Assembly: GCA_036873755.1 (NCBI GenBank)
Contig: JAVTVY010018728.1
Span: 1-64,000 of the forward strand
Direction: 5' to 3'
Origin: Hanleya hanleyi
Lineage: Eukaryota; Mollusca; Polyplacophora; Lepidopleurida; Hanleyidae
Length of the DNA stretch: 64,000 nt
How positions within the stretch are numbered: position 1 is the stretch's first letter; every line of letters begins with the position of its first letter. This document shows positions 25,011 to 34,084 of the stretch, piece by piece. Made by a program: the position numbers and the translations under genes. The notes under the pieces were generated by a model. That model had not been told where the DNA came from. It made no database searches and saw nothing but the letters and a program-made list of their open reading frames with translations.

Positions 25011-25728
25011 TCATAAACAGCTTGTGTCACTTACGTCCATACTCCCCGGGAATCCAATCTGTCAGAAGAGAAATTGAGAGATGCACCATATTTATATGAT
25101 AGATTCTGGGCGCAGCATCGTGAGCTTGTTCTGCCGACTCATCTATGATATTCCTGTGAAAGTTCTGCCGCTGTGCCTGAGATATTCCTGTGGAAGAGGA
25201 GATGGTACAAATAAGGCGGAATTTTAGGCTATACGTGATGCGATTGAAATCGACAAAAAATAAAATTTCATAAAAATAATTGTGTTATATAACGGCAAAA
25301 AAATATATATATGTACACAATATGTGAAAGTTCAAGCTCGATTGCGATTGCTCTAAATCGAGTCATTTAAACACACATTTAGACACAAAGGAATCCTTGC
25401 ACCAGATTATGTGCGGTGGCATTATATCTCCACTGCTGGAAAATCTTTTTGGTTCAAGGTATCCTTCGTTTCTAATTATGCGTTTGAATGACTCGATTTA
25501 GATCCTTTTTTCACGAAACCGCCCACGGTGCGGATTTCAACTTATATATATATATGCCATAATTATAATCTTAAAGCAATCGAGCTAGAACTTTCGCATA
25601 TATGTTTCCTCTTGGCGTTACATTAAAACCCAATTAATTTTAGGACATTTTACTTTTTCGATTTCAACAGCACCGCGTGTAGGCAAAAATTCCACCTTTC
25701 CTAGCATTTCCTTTCCCGGTCCATCGAC
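25011..25728. other. Gene-free spacer
   Basis: No gene. Two stray units of the adjacent 34-bp minisatellite appear near 25150-25195, and there are TA-rich runs at about 25305 and 25545. Confidence 0.5.
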
Positions 25729-26262
25729 AGTATTCCTGGGGAAGTTCTGCCGCTCCACCTGAGATATTCCTGTGGATGTTCTGTCGGTCAAAGATATTCC
25801 TTTGGATTTTCTGTCGCTCCACTTACGATATGACTGTAGATGTTCTGCTGCTCCACCTGCGATTTTCCTGTGGATGTTCTGCCTGCCCATCTACCATATT
25901 TCTGTGGATGTTCTGTCGGTCAGTTTAAGATACTCCTGCGGATGTTCTACAGACCTATCTACCATATTCCTGTGGCTGATTTGACGGTCTCTCTACGATC
26001 TTCCTGTGGATGTTCTCCTAGACCATCAACCACATTTCTGCGGATGTTCTGTCGCTCCACATGCGATCATCCCGTGGAAGCTAGGCCGGATCATCTGCGA
26101 AATTTCTGTGACTGTTCTGTCGGCTCATCTGGGATATTCCGGTGGACATTCTGCCGATCCATCTACCATATTCCTGCGGATGTTCTGCTCGTTCATCTTC
26201 CATATTCCTGCGGATGATATATCGGTCTATCTACGATGTTCCTGTGAATGGTCGGCCAGTCA
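25729..26262 (+). repeat. 34-bp minisatellite (about 16 diverged units)
   Basis: Consensus close to atattcctgtggatgttctg followed by tcggtccatctacc, with starts spaced 34 bases (25793, 25827, 25861, 25895 and onward). Open frames of up to 125 codons here are artefacts of the repeat. The Polinton is inserted at its right edge. Confidence 0.9.
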
Positions 26263-26268
26263 GATCTC

Positions 26269-27294
26269 AGTAGTATGCAATGCGTAAATTGAACAAATAG
26301 CGCCTCACTGCGCATGCGCAGAACCTGGGATGACGTCACAATGGGGCGTGTGCGCATGCGTGAGTTTGATGTGAGTGGGTGGGTTCAAAATGGCGGCACT
26401 TTTTATTTTCCCCCGACGACAGAAAGTCCGCCATTTTGAACCCACCCACTCACCCCGTGCACTGATTGACCTGGTATGTGAGTGGGTGGGTTCAAAATGG
26501 CGGCTTATGGTGTTGTGTGTGTAAAATAAGGTGCCGCCATTTTGAACCCACCCACTCACCGGTGTCAGTCAGTGTGTGAGTGGGTGGGTTCAAAATGGCG
26601 GCTTGGTTTTACGGGTCTGGGAGGTGAGTATCCACCATTTTGAACCCACCCACTCATCAATTGACGTGGGTGGGTTCAAAATGGCGGCTTGGTTTTAAGG
26701 GGGTGGGAGGTGAGTATCCACCATTTTGAATCCACGTGAAAAAACGTATAAGAGGAGTCGATTTTTAGGGAAAGGGGTGTATTCATTGCAATCTGACTTA
26801 CCTGACCTGACCTGTCTGCCTGCCTCCCTGCCTGCCTGCCTGCCTGCCTTCCTGTCTGCCTGCCTGCATTCTGCCTGTGTGGAATGCATGTACTGACTTG
26901 GTTCTGGATTTTTTCCATCACGGTTTTGCGCAGGTGTATGACGTCACTTCCGGTCTGCGTGAATCGGGCGTGACCTGGGACTATGGGATGCATGTACTGA
27001 CTTGGTTCTGGGGTTTTTCCCTCACGGGGAGGTCACGTGATCAGTTCAAGGTCATATCCATTTTTTTCCATCACGGTTGTGCGCAGGTGTATGACATCAC
27101 TTCCGGTCTGCGTGAATCGGGCGTGACCTGGGACTATGGGATGCATGTACTCACTTGGTTCTGGGTATTTGTCATCACGGGGAGGTCACGTGATCAGTTC
27201 AAGGTCATATCCATTTTTTATCGATATGTCAACCCCACACTCAGTCCATTAGATGTCCCTTCACATAAGCTTCACTTTGATACCTTACTCGACC
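26269..27294 (+). repeat. Polinton left terminal inverted repeat
   Basis: Inverse of 42229-43431. From outside in: an NRF1-type palindrome tgcgcatgcgca (26309-26320), CRE TGACGTCA (26331-26338), then alternating direct and inverted copies of gtgggttcaaaatggcgg up to about 26725. A CTGCC-rich run follows at about 26811-26876. Two copies of a block (tgacgtcacttccgg / ggtcacgtgatc) follow it. The arm is about 177 bases shorter than the right arm, which has an extra copy of the last block. Confidence 0.95.
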
Positions 27295-27960
27295 CTATTG
27301 GTCCACTAGGGGCTCTCCTAGCTCCAAAAACGTCTATTTCCATTCTCGCGCATGCGCAGAAGGCCGATAGTTCAACCCACACCAGTCCATCAGATGCCCC
27401 TTCACCTCACCTTCACATTGATACCTCACTCGGCTCCATCGGGCCACTAGGGGCTCTCCTAGCTCCAAAAAAGGCTATTTTCATAGCCTTTGGCCTTCGC
27501 GCATGCGCAGAATCACCCTAATTCAAGCCCATACCCAGTCTATCAGATGCTCCTTCACGTCACCTTCAATTTGATACCTCACTCGACCCGATTGGACCAT
27601 TAGGGACGCCTCTAACCCCCAAAAGGCTATTTTCATAGCCTTCGGCCTTCGCGCATGCGCAGAAAATTCAAAATAGCCTTTTTTGGAGTTAGGGCAGCCC
27701 CTAGTGGTCCAATCGGGTCGAGTGAGGTATCAATGTGAAGCATTTCACGTCAGCTTCAATTTGATACCTCACTCGACCCACTACCTCCAAAATAAAAAAA
27801 TCTTCATACACAAGGTGTTGATATCGAGCTTCAAAATAGCCTTTTTTGGGGTTAGAGGCGCCCCTAGTGGTCCAATGGGGTCGAGTGAGGTATCAATGTG
27901 AAGCATTTCACGTCAGCTTCAATATGATACCTCACTCGACCCACTACCTCAAAAATAAAA
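27295..27960. repeat. Subterminal direct and inverted repeats with NRF1-type sites
   Basis: Repeated blocks (gatacctcactcgaccc, ccactaggggctctcctagc, aaaaggctattttcatagcc, gcgcatgcgcagaa) occur directly at about 27281-27660. They then recur in inverted orientation at 27670-27740 and 27832-27905, so the region can fold into long hairpins. Four gcgcatgcgc palindromes are counted from 27350 to 27662. A 214-codon frame across this region is repeat-derived. Confidence 0.8.
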
Positions 27961-28144
27961 AAATAAAAAAAATTTCACCTTGACAGTGTGAAGATTTTTT
28001 TTTTTTTTTTTGAAAAAAATTTTTTTTGGGGGAAAAAGGATGATGGGAGCTGGTGTTATTTTGGTGTGCTTAGGAAAGAAGTTTTCTCTTTCGGAAAGAT
28101 GGGTTGGCCCTGAAAAGGGCCTTTGATAGTGTGATACGACACAC
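27961..28144. other. Low-complexity spacer downstream of the RING gene
   Basis: Poly(T)/poly(A)-rich stretch (27992-28030) between the subterminal repeats and the RING stop codon. No ORF. Confidence 0.6.
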
Positions 28145-28972
28145 TTAGGCACGGTATATTCGCTCCACTCCTCCGACATGTTTCCTGCATATGGGGCATT
28201 TTATTTTCAGATGGGACTCGCCGGCATCAACGCAGCGACACATCGCACCTTCACACGACAGTGTTACCCAGCAATCCTTACACAGGCAAAGATGTCCACA
28301 GGGTAACACGGCGTACCAGCTTTCCTCGTCCGTACAGATACAGCATCGTGTTTTCTTCTGTTCTAGATGGCGTTCTTTATTCAGTGTGACAATTTCCGCC
28401 TCCATTCCATGCATCGTCGTCTCCATTCCAACCATCCTTCCCCGCATGGCGATAATCTGTTCATTGAGGCGGCTTATCTCTACTTCGTGGCGACAGGGTT
28501 GTGGTGTTTCTGCAGCTGAAATCGTTGGAGTTTCGGTAATGGTGGGAAGTCTGGCTGTATGGCCTTCAGCCCTTATACTTTGAGTGTCCACAGGCGGCAT
28601 CATCGTGGTTGTTGTTGTTGGAAGTCTACAAGTATTTAGCCATGGCAGCTCGTCATCGTCTTGTCCCCCACCCTCCGTGACATCACTATCGTCGTCTTCT
28701 TCCATTCTGTTTATTTGTTGGTCCTGTTGTTCACTCAGCCTTCGGATCCGTCTACTCTCTTCTGCTGTCACCTCTTCCCGAAGTTGTTCTGCAAGATATT
28801 CGGTACTGTTGATTAACGTGGCTTCGTCTTCAAGCACTTGCTGAAAACTGGTGATGATCGTCAATCCCCCTCCATTTTCTTCATGGCTAACCGTCTCTAT
28901 TTCTGTAGCAGCATGTCTCGGGTCTCGAGTTGGACGGTGCGTAAACAGGGGACGTCGTCTTATAAAACTCAT
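28145..28972 (-). CDS. RING-finger protein with IAP-type C-terminal RING (putative E3 ligase)
   Basis: 275 residues. A C-terminal C3HC4 RING (CCICTDEE near 210-217, LPCGHLCLCKDC at 223-234, KCPICRK at 258-264) resembles the RING that ends inhibitor-of-apoptosis proteins. No BIR domain is present. Upstream is a likely coiled coil (about 163-207), an acidic stretch (91-108) and a Thr-rich linker. Oddity: 24 residues, including extra Cys at 240, 245 and 247, separate the third and fourth Cys pairs, where IAP RINGs have about eight. RING proteins act as ubiquitin ligases, so a role in host protein turnover or cell-death control is plausible but inferred. The ATG follows TATAAATA by 37 bases, and the frame is intact. 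It stands apart from the late gene cluster. Confidence 0.85.
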   Translation of the reverse strand: MSFIRRRPLFTHRPTRDPRHAATEIETVSHEENGGGLTIITSFQQVLEDEATLINSTEYLAEQLREEVTAEESRRIRRLSEQQDQQINRMEEDDDSDVTEGGGQDDDELPWLNTCRLPTTTTTMMPPVDTQSIRAEGHTARLPTITETPTISAAETPQPCRHEVEISRLNEQIIAMRGRMVGMETTMHGMEAEIVTLNKERHLEQKKTRCCICTDEESWYAVLPCGHLCLCKDCWVTLSCEGAMCRCVDAGESHLKIKCPICRKHVGGVERIYRA

Positions 28973-29008
28973 GATTTGTATTGGTGAAGAATTGTCAAAA
29001 ATATACCC

Positions 29009-29016
29009 TATTTATA
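29009..29016 (-). promoter_or_regulatory. TATA box of the RING gene
   Basis: TATAAATA on the minus strand, 37 bases upstream of the ATG at 28972. Confidence 0.75.
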
Positions 29017-29059
29017 GTCTAGTGGGATGGTAGACAGGTGAGTACAAAATGACGGCCAT

Positions 29060-29215
29060 CCACAGGCCTCCATTTTGAACCCACCCCACTCACATACCAG
29101 GTCAATCAGTGCACGGGGTGAGTGGGTGGGTTCAAAATGGCGGACTTTCAGTGGTCGGGGGAAAATAAAAAGTGCCACCATTTTGAACCCACCCACTCAC
29201 CGGTGTCAGTCAGTG
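29060..29215. repeat. Internal copy of terminal-repeat hairpin motifs
   Basis: Three alternating orientations of the ttcaaaatggcgg / ccattttgaaccc motif, with gtcaatcagtgcacgggg as spacer. This is the same order as 26430-26580 within the terminal repeat. It is located just upstream of the RING gene and the 3-kb ORF-free region, so an internal TIR fragment has been copied or left from a nested or older element. Confidence 0.8.
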
Positions 29216-30977
29216 CAAGAATCCCACTGTGCTGTCTTACCCTTGTCCCAAGCATTAAAATTTCTTATTATTTTTCGATAAAACCCGTAACAATTTTCAG
29301 GGAACTATGATACGACTGTCACCTAGAGTCTACACGTTTTTGTTTAGCCAAGAAAATCAATTTTATTTCCAATGTACCTGGTGTTTTCATTCTACCGTAC
29401 ACGAACTTTATGGTGGATAATTTCTTCGCCCTTGCAGCTACACCGGATGTTACTCCAGACGTCTATCAATGTTTTGACAATATAGACTGCATATTAGAAA
29501 ATATGTTGAAACCACAAGATAAAGACAAAGAAGGCCCACTGTATAGTGCTGTGTTACCATTGCCCAAGCATTAAAATTTCCTAGTTTTATTTCGAATCAT
29601 CAGATTTTAGTGCATAATATTGCTGAAATAATGCCAACAGAAAACTCAGAGTCAATTTAAATATTTATTTGTATTGAGCAAATTACAAGAATTTCGAAGA
29701 GAAAAGAGCCGAAATAATGTCTGTCTGTCCTGGAAATCAGCTGATCAGCAATAAATCGACATCTCCGTGACCTTCAAGGAGATTTTGACATTAGGTTTTA
29801 CCCGCTTTTATCACAAATCATTATAAAGAAATTGTCACACCCGGTGAACTCCTGAAACCCACATCCTACCTGAGAGTTTGGTAAGATATTCCATTCATTC
29901 GTTACCGTTCCCGTGGAGTAGAATTTCATCCATCAGCTTTCACTGTTGTGGTGCCAAACACAAAAATTGACAAATTATACGGACTGCCACGATAAGCGAA
30001 TGTATGCAATAAATAGCGTTCCCTACTGCAGATGTCCGATAAAATTCCTCCAGTCAAGGGGGGGAGGGGGGGGAAGTGTTACAGAATGTTGATTCCACAA
30101 AACCTGTTCGGTGGCCTACATCATCGTTCAATTGCTGCTCATAAAGGCTGCGTTCAGCTCACCAGAACTGTATACACTTCGAAATCTGTGAAAGAATATC
30201 AATTTTCACGTTTCCTGTCGGATATCACACAAAATTTTATGCGTCCGCTCGAACACAACACAGCACACTCCCTCGATTACAGTCCACATGTGACCGGTAT
30301 ACATGCAGGCGATGAATCGTGCAGATCACATTATTGATGTCAGCGGACACCAAAAGGAAGAAAGTTCCGTTATAAACTGCGGCAGAAAACAACACAATAA
30401 TCAGTGAAATCGTCCTCCGTATGCAGGACGCTAACAAAATGGCTGCTCAAGACCAAAATTTGCCCGGATAATAACGTCGTTCAAACCACAGTGCCACTTA
30501 TACGCTTTGGTGCAAGGGAGACAACTCGGACTAGACCAATTCTCAGGCGAAGATCATGCCCCGCTATATTTGGCCTGTATGGGTATAGGGGTGATCGTTT
30601 TTTATGGCTTTTACTATGAGCTATGAGGTTGATCATGTAGAATATGATGGAAAAAACTATCAAAGTACCGCGTAGGCTTGTATATAGATCCATATAGACC
30701 CATATACACTTATATACTGGGATATTAGTATGTATAAATCCATACGGGGTGGACATGTTGGAGTCTACGTGGAGCACTAGTGGCCCGATGGGGTAGAGTG
30801 AGGTCTTATTTTAAAGCTCTCGAGGAAATAAATAAATAAATAAATAAATAAATAAATATTAAAAAAATCGGCTAGTAGTAGACGAAGGGAAAATTGGCAA
30901 GTACTGACCATGCCCCAGACTACTTCATATGCATATCACGGCCTTAAGGCCTATGTAAGATGTAATCTACTTCACAG
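29216..30977. other. ORF-free Polinton interior (left part)
   Basis: No frame here shows a recognisable domain on either strand, including any polymerase B motif. Features seen: a diverged duplication of about 45 bases (cccactgtgctgtcttaccc... at 29223 and again near 29537, both ending caagcattaaaatttc). There is also an AAAT microsatellite at about 30826-30858. A degenerate copy of the subterminal gtcgagtgaggt motif lies near 30794. Confidence 0.6.
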
Positions 30978-31490
30978 TTTAGTAGTATAAAAAGCGCAAG
31001 TCCTATTGACCTTGCCCCTTCCAAAGAAATAAAATCGGCTCTATTTTACAGGAGTATATACGCAGGTGACGTGGGTTGTCACGTCACTTCCGGGTTTTCA
31101 CTTTCGAACCCAGAAGAGTTCCAATTTTTTCCCTTAGACGTCCGTATGTTCATCCTCCAAACCCACAAGAGTTCCAATGTTCAACGGCCGGGGTGTTTTC
31201 CCGCCCCAGCGCCCCGCAGCGCGCGCGTCATCCCACGTCATCCCCGGCAGCGCGCGCGCGCGGACGCGGGTCAAAAGGTCAAAGGGTCACCTCCAGGTCA
31301 GACGGTCCAATGTCCAATGAGACAATGTTGCGGCATCGCTATAGTCAGAGCTTGAGCACAAAAAAGGGGATTCTAGATGAACCTGGGAAAGATGGGCAGG
31401 TCCATTTGGACCAATCAGCGGTCGAGAAAAAGAGCCAATCAGCGGTCGAGAAAAAGAACCAATCAGCGATCGAACAATCAGCCAATCGAA
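30978..31490 (+). promoter_or_regulatory. Orphan CpG/CCAAT promoter-like region
   Basis: On the plus strand: gtataaaaagcgc at 30983, a CRE/ETS composite gtcacgtcacttccggg near 31078, and a CG-rich block (31194-31270) of gcgcgcg runs. Four CCAAT boxes follow at 31411, 31435, 31459 and 31482, the first three exactly 24 bases apart within tandem caatcagcggtcgagaaaaa repeats. No convincing gene follows in either direction. Function is inferred from motifs only. Confidence 0.5.
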
Positions 31491-31653
31491 TTGGGGTATT
31501 CACGGTGTGCTTTCGCTGACGTCCGCGCCTACATCTGGGTTCTTGTACACCCGGGTAATGTTTTTCTGGACATGGATGGGTTACCTTTGGCTCCATTCTA
31601 GGCCACTGATTGGCTAATACGGTGTTCAAAGCCACTTTCATGCATTATGCTCA

Positions 31654-32014
31654 TAGAACTTATAGTCATAATCTATACGTGTTGGACGAGTCTCTTCACT
31701 CACCGTATACACGTACCTCAATGAAATGCCCGCTCCAAACCTAGACCAAAGACACGTACTTGGTCTGTAGGCTGATTTCATTGGCTCTCTATTTTTACTA
31801 TAGTGCTCTTGCCTTCTAACCTTGATGGGTTACCTAGAACTTATAGTCATCATCTATACGTGTTGGACGAGTCTTTTCACTCACCGTATACACGTACCTC
31901 AATGAAATGCCCGCTCCAAACCTAGACCAAAGACACGTACTTGGTCTGTAGGCTGATTTCATTGGCTCTCTATTTTTACTATAGTGCTCTTGCATTCTAA
32001 ACTTGATGGGTTAC
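31654..32014. repeat. 181-bp tandem duplication
   Basis: Two nearly identical copies, 31654-31834 and 31835-32014, beginning tagaacttatagtcat and ending cttgatgggtta. Each has a reverse CCAAT (cattggctc) and acgtgttggacgagtct. No ORF. Very low divergence implies a recent event inside the element. Confidence 0.9.
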
Positions 32015-32129
32015 ATTTTGGCCCCATCCTACACCACTGATTTCAGTTTGACTGAATCTCCACATTGGGCATTGATGCATTAGGAATAAAACACACAAGA
32101 CAGGGTTTTTTGGTGAGATCTCATTTTTT

Positions 32130-32135
32130 TTTATT
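32130..32135 (-). terminator. Polyadenylation signal downstream of the protease gene
   Basis: AATAAA on the minus strand, about 160 bases after the protease stop and beyond the hairpin repeats, followed by GA-rich sequence. It is the likely 3' end of the late transcripts. Confidence 0.6.
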
Positions 32136-32175
32136 CAGTGAACAACAACAACGTGAGAACAACCACGTGAAAACT

Positions 32176-32321
32176 CAAGCCCAGAACAAGGGGCTTGTAA
32201 TTAACTGAAGCCCAGAACAAGGGGCTTGTAATTAACTGAAGCCCAGAACAAGGGGCTTGTACATTGAAGCCCAGAACAAGGGGCTTGTCATTAACTTAAG
32301 CCCAGAACGGGGCTTGTACAT
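32176..32321 (-). repeat. Five tandem hairpin units copied from the protease gene end
   Basis: Units of about 31 bases containing aagcccagaacaaggggctt, each self-complementary (aagccc/gggctt). On the minus strand they repeat the sequence that encodes the last residues and stop of the protease (the unit overlapping 32296-32321 is the coding one). The others lie downstream as 3' UTR. They probably spread by slippage. Confidence 0.85.
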
Positions 32322-32769
32322 TGAAATGATGGGCGGCCCAGTCATAGACGAGTACATCGCGGTCCTCGGCCTGGGGGTACTCGTCAAACATCTGTACGAT
32401 AGTAGATAAGGGTCTTCCCCGGCATCGATGGTACAGGTAAAACAAGCAATATTGTCCGCACACGCCACTGGTCAGGCTTTGCAACGTTTGACTGTTCCAA
32501 CACCACGTCTCTGTGCCTTGATCCATGAAGTCTGTTAAATCGGGATGAAGGGGTGGCAGGCCGTACGGGTCAAAGTATTCGCCCTGCTCTTCTGTCAAGT
32601 ACACGGCCACCCAGTGTTCACCGGGTCGCTCCATCGGGTCCGTGTTGAGAACGTAAGCAGCCGGATACACACGGTCTAATGGAAACACATCTCGGGCGAA
32701 CACCCCTTGAAAGACCCTACGTGTCTCTGGGTCATTCTCCAGCACGGTGGTTATCTGCTCTGTATCCAT
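32296..32769 (-). CDS. Adenain-like cysteine protease
   Basis: 157 residues. Shows the adenovirus-type maturation protease layout: His52 in GEHWVAVY, Asp67 in EYFDPYG, Gln97 and Cys104 in SGVCGQYCLF. The Gln-to-Cys spacing of seven is that of adenain. Polinton proteases of this family are thought to process capsid-associated proteins during particle assembly. The ATG at 32769 begins one base after the major-capsid stop, so both are likely on one transcript. The frame is intact and of normal length (150-200). Confidence 0.93.
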   Translation of the reverse strand: MDTEQITTVLENDPETRRVFQGVFARDVFPLDRVYPAAYVLNTDPMERPGEHWVAVYLTEEQGEYFDPYGLPPLHPDLTDFMDQGTETWCWNSQTLQSLTSGVCGQYCLFYLYHRCRGRPLSTIVQMFDEYPQAEDRDVLVYDWAAHHFNVQAPFWA

Positions 32770-32770
32770 G

Positions 32771-34081
32771 TTAGGTGGAGAAGTCACACAGGACGTTGCG
32801 CGCCTTGTCCACTTGACTGATGTTGTCAAACTCGGCGTAGCAGATCACATTGACGGTGGTCGCCAGGGCTCGTGCAAAGTGGATTTCCAACCGTAAGTTG
32901 CCTTGCTTGGCCAGGGCCAGCTGATGGTCGTTCTCTAAGGTGGGGGTCAGATCGAAACAGAACAACGTGTATCCGTTCGCGTAGTCCTCCCGACTGATCA
33001 TATTCCCTTCGTCCTGGTTGATTTGACCGGTGGCTGTAAACAGGCTCTGATAGGCTCGAATGAAATTCCTCCGCCCAAAGTTCGGGGTTAAGGCCGTGGC
33101 TGGCACCTGTTGTCCATCCACATGCAGGGCCACAAAATTGATGCCGAAATGTTTAAAGTCAAACGGATTCTCTGGGTAGGCTCCGCTGAAACTGGTATTT
33201 TCCACACAGGCCAGGATCAATCGCTTGGGTAGTTCCCCCAGGAACAGGTTTTCTTTGTTGGCGCCCATATTTCCAGCAGGCACAGAGAACACTTTGGTTT
33301 GCACACGTCGGATAGGGTACTGGGCTGGTTTTGTTTCCAAGGCTTTCATGTGTCCCAATTGAACGGCTGGATTCGGTTTCACTTTTCGGACATATAGGAC
33401 TGCGTCTTGGATGACAATCTTATAGTCCGCTGCATGCCCCTCTACGTTAGTGGCCATCAAGGCGAAGGTCGGAGGCGCCCGTATCAGTCGGATTTTGATG
33501 GGGATCTTGTTCAAGAGGTACCGGTCTTGCATGAACATGTCTGCATGCAATCGACCCATCATATCCACCGAGGCACTGTTCGCAGTGAAAGCCTTCCGTT
33601 TGTTATACCCCCCATTGTCCGCCGTGTCCATGTGCTCGGCCGTGTCCCTGTAGAATAAAGCGGTTGTCAGCTGAGATTTTTTAGCCTCTCGCCCATACGA
33701 CAACAGTGTCTCGATGTAGGCTCGATAGGGGTACGTGTTGGTGGAATCACTGATGAGTTTGTCGCTGAGAAAAATATCCACCTGCTGAAACATCGAGTGC
33801 AGCCAGAGATTCGTCAGGCCCACCGTTGCTTGGTCAGCGATTCTGGTGCCAGCTCCATTGACCACCTTGGCTTTCACATACAAGTAGGTATGGGCTAAAT
33901 CCACATAGGCCGTATCCGCATTACTGATGGTGAACTCGATGGGCCCGGTTTCGTTAATGCTGGAGAGCGGGAGATGCTCCACCCATAATCCTTGTTCGAC
34001 ACTGGTTTGTGTGGGCGGCACGGTCCACAAATCAAGTTCACTGTTGGTGGAGGGGCAGGACTCGGCGTGGATTAAGGACAT
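32771..34081 (-). CDS. Major capsid protein (double jelly roll)
   Basis: 436 residues, starting MSLIHAESCPSTNSELDLW. The opening (DLWTVPPTQTSVEQGLWVEH), followed by an ELDL/IEFTIS and LYVKAKV pattern, is characteristic of the Polinton/adintovirus major capsid family. Members of that family are predicted to fold as two jelly rolls and form hexon-like trimers. Length fits the family and no stop or frameshift is seen. It sits between the basic core-like gene (three-base gap upstream) and the protease, the usual late-gene order. Assembly ability cannot be judged from sequence alone. Confidence 0.93.
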   Translation of the reverse strand: MSLIHAESCPSTNSELDLWTVPPTQTSVEQGLWVEHLPLSSINETGPIEFTISNADTAYVDLAHTYLYVKAKVVNGAGTRIADQATVGLTNLWLHSMFQQVDIFLSDKLISDSTNTYPYRAYIETLLSYGREAKKSQLTTALFYRDTAEHMDTADNGGYNKRKAFTANSASVDMMGRLHADMFMQDRYLLNKIPIKIRLIRAPPTFALMATNVEGHAADYKIVIQDAVLYVRKVKPNPAVQLGHMKALETKPAQYPIRRVQTKVFSVPAGNMGANKENLFLGELPKRLILACVENTSFSGAYPENPFDFKHFGINFVALHVDGQQVPATALTPNFGRRNFIRAYQSLFTATGQINQDEGNMISREDYANGYTLFCFDLTPTLENDHQLALAKQGNLRLEIHFARALATTVNVICYAEFDNISQVDKARNVLCDFST

Positions 34082-34084
34082 GTT

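Noticed and set aside
25840..26217. 125-codon Cys-rich frame resembling a secreted repeat protein
   Set aside because: A product of the 34-base minisatellite, with overlapping open frames in other phases and no start or splice context.
26877..27521. 214-codon plus-strand frame in the left TIR
   Set aside because: It is built from the repeated TIR blocks, a related frame occurs in the opposite TIR, and no domain is recognisable.
28191..28844. Plus-strand frames opposite the RING gene
   Set aside because: Shadow frames of the minus-strand RING protein; Ser/Val-rich translation reflects complementary codons.
31076..31519. 147-codon plus-strand frame with repeated QSAVEKK units
   Set aside because: The repeats are the CCAAT tandem units and the CG-rich block in translation; no conserved domain.
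29216..32100. A polymerase B gene in the ORF-free block
   Set aside because: No frame longer than about 150 codons and no polymerase motif seen on either strand.
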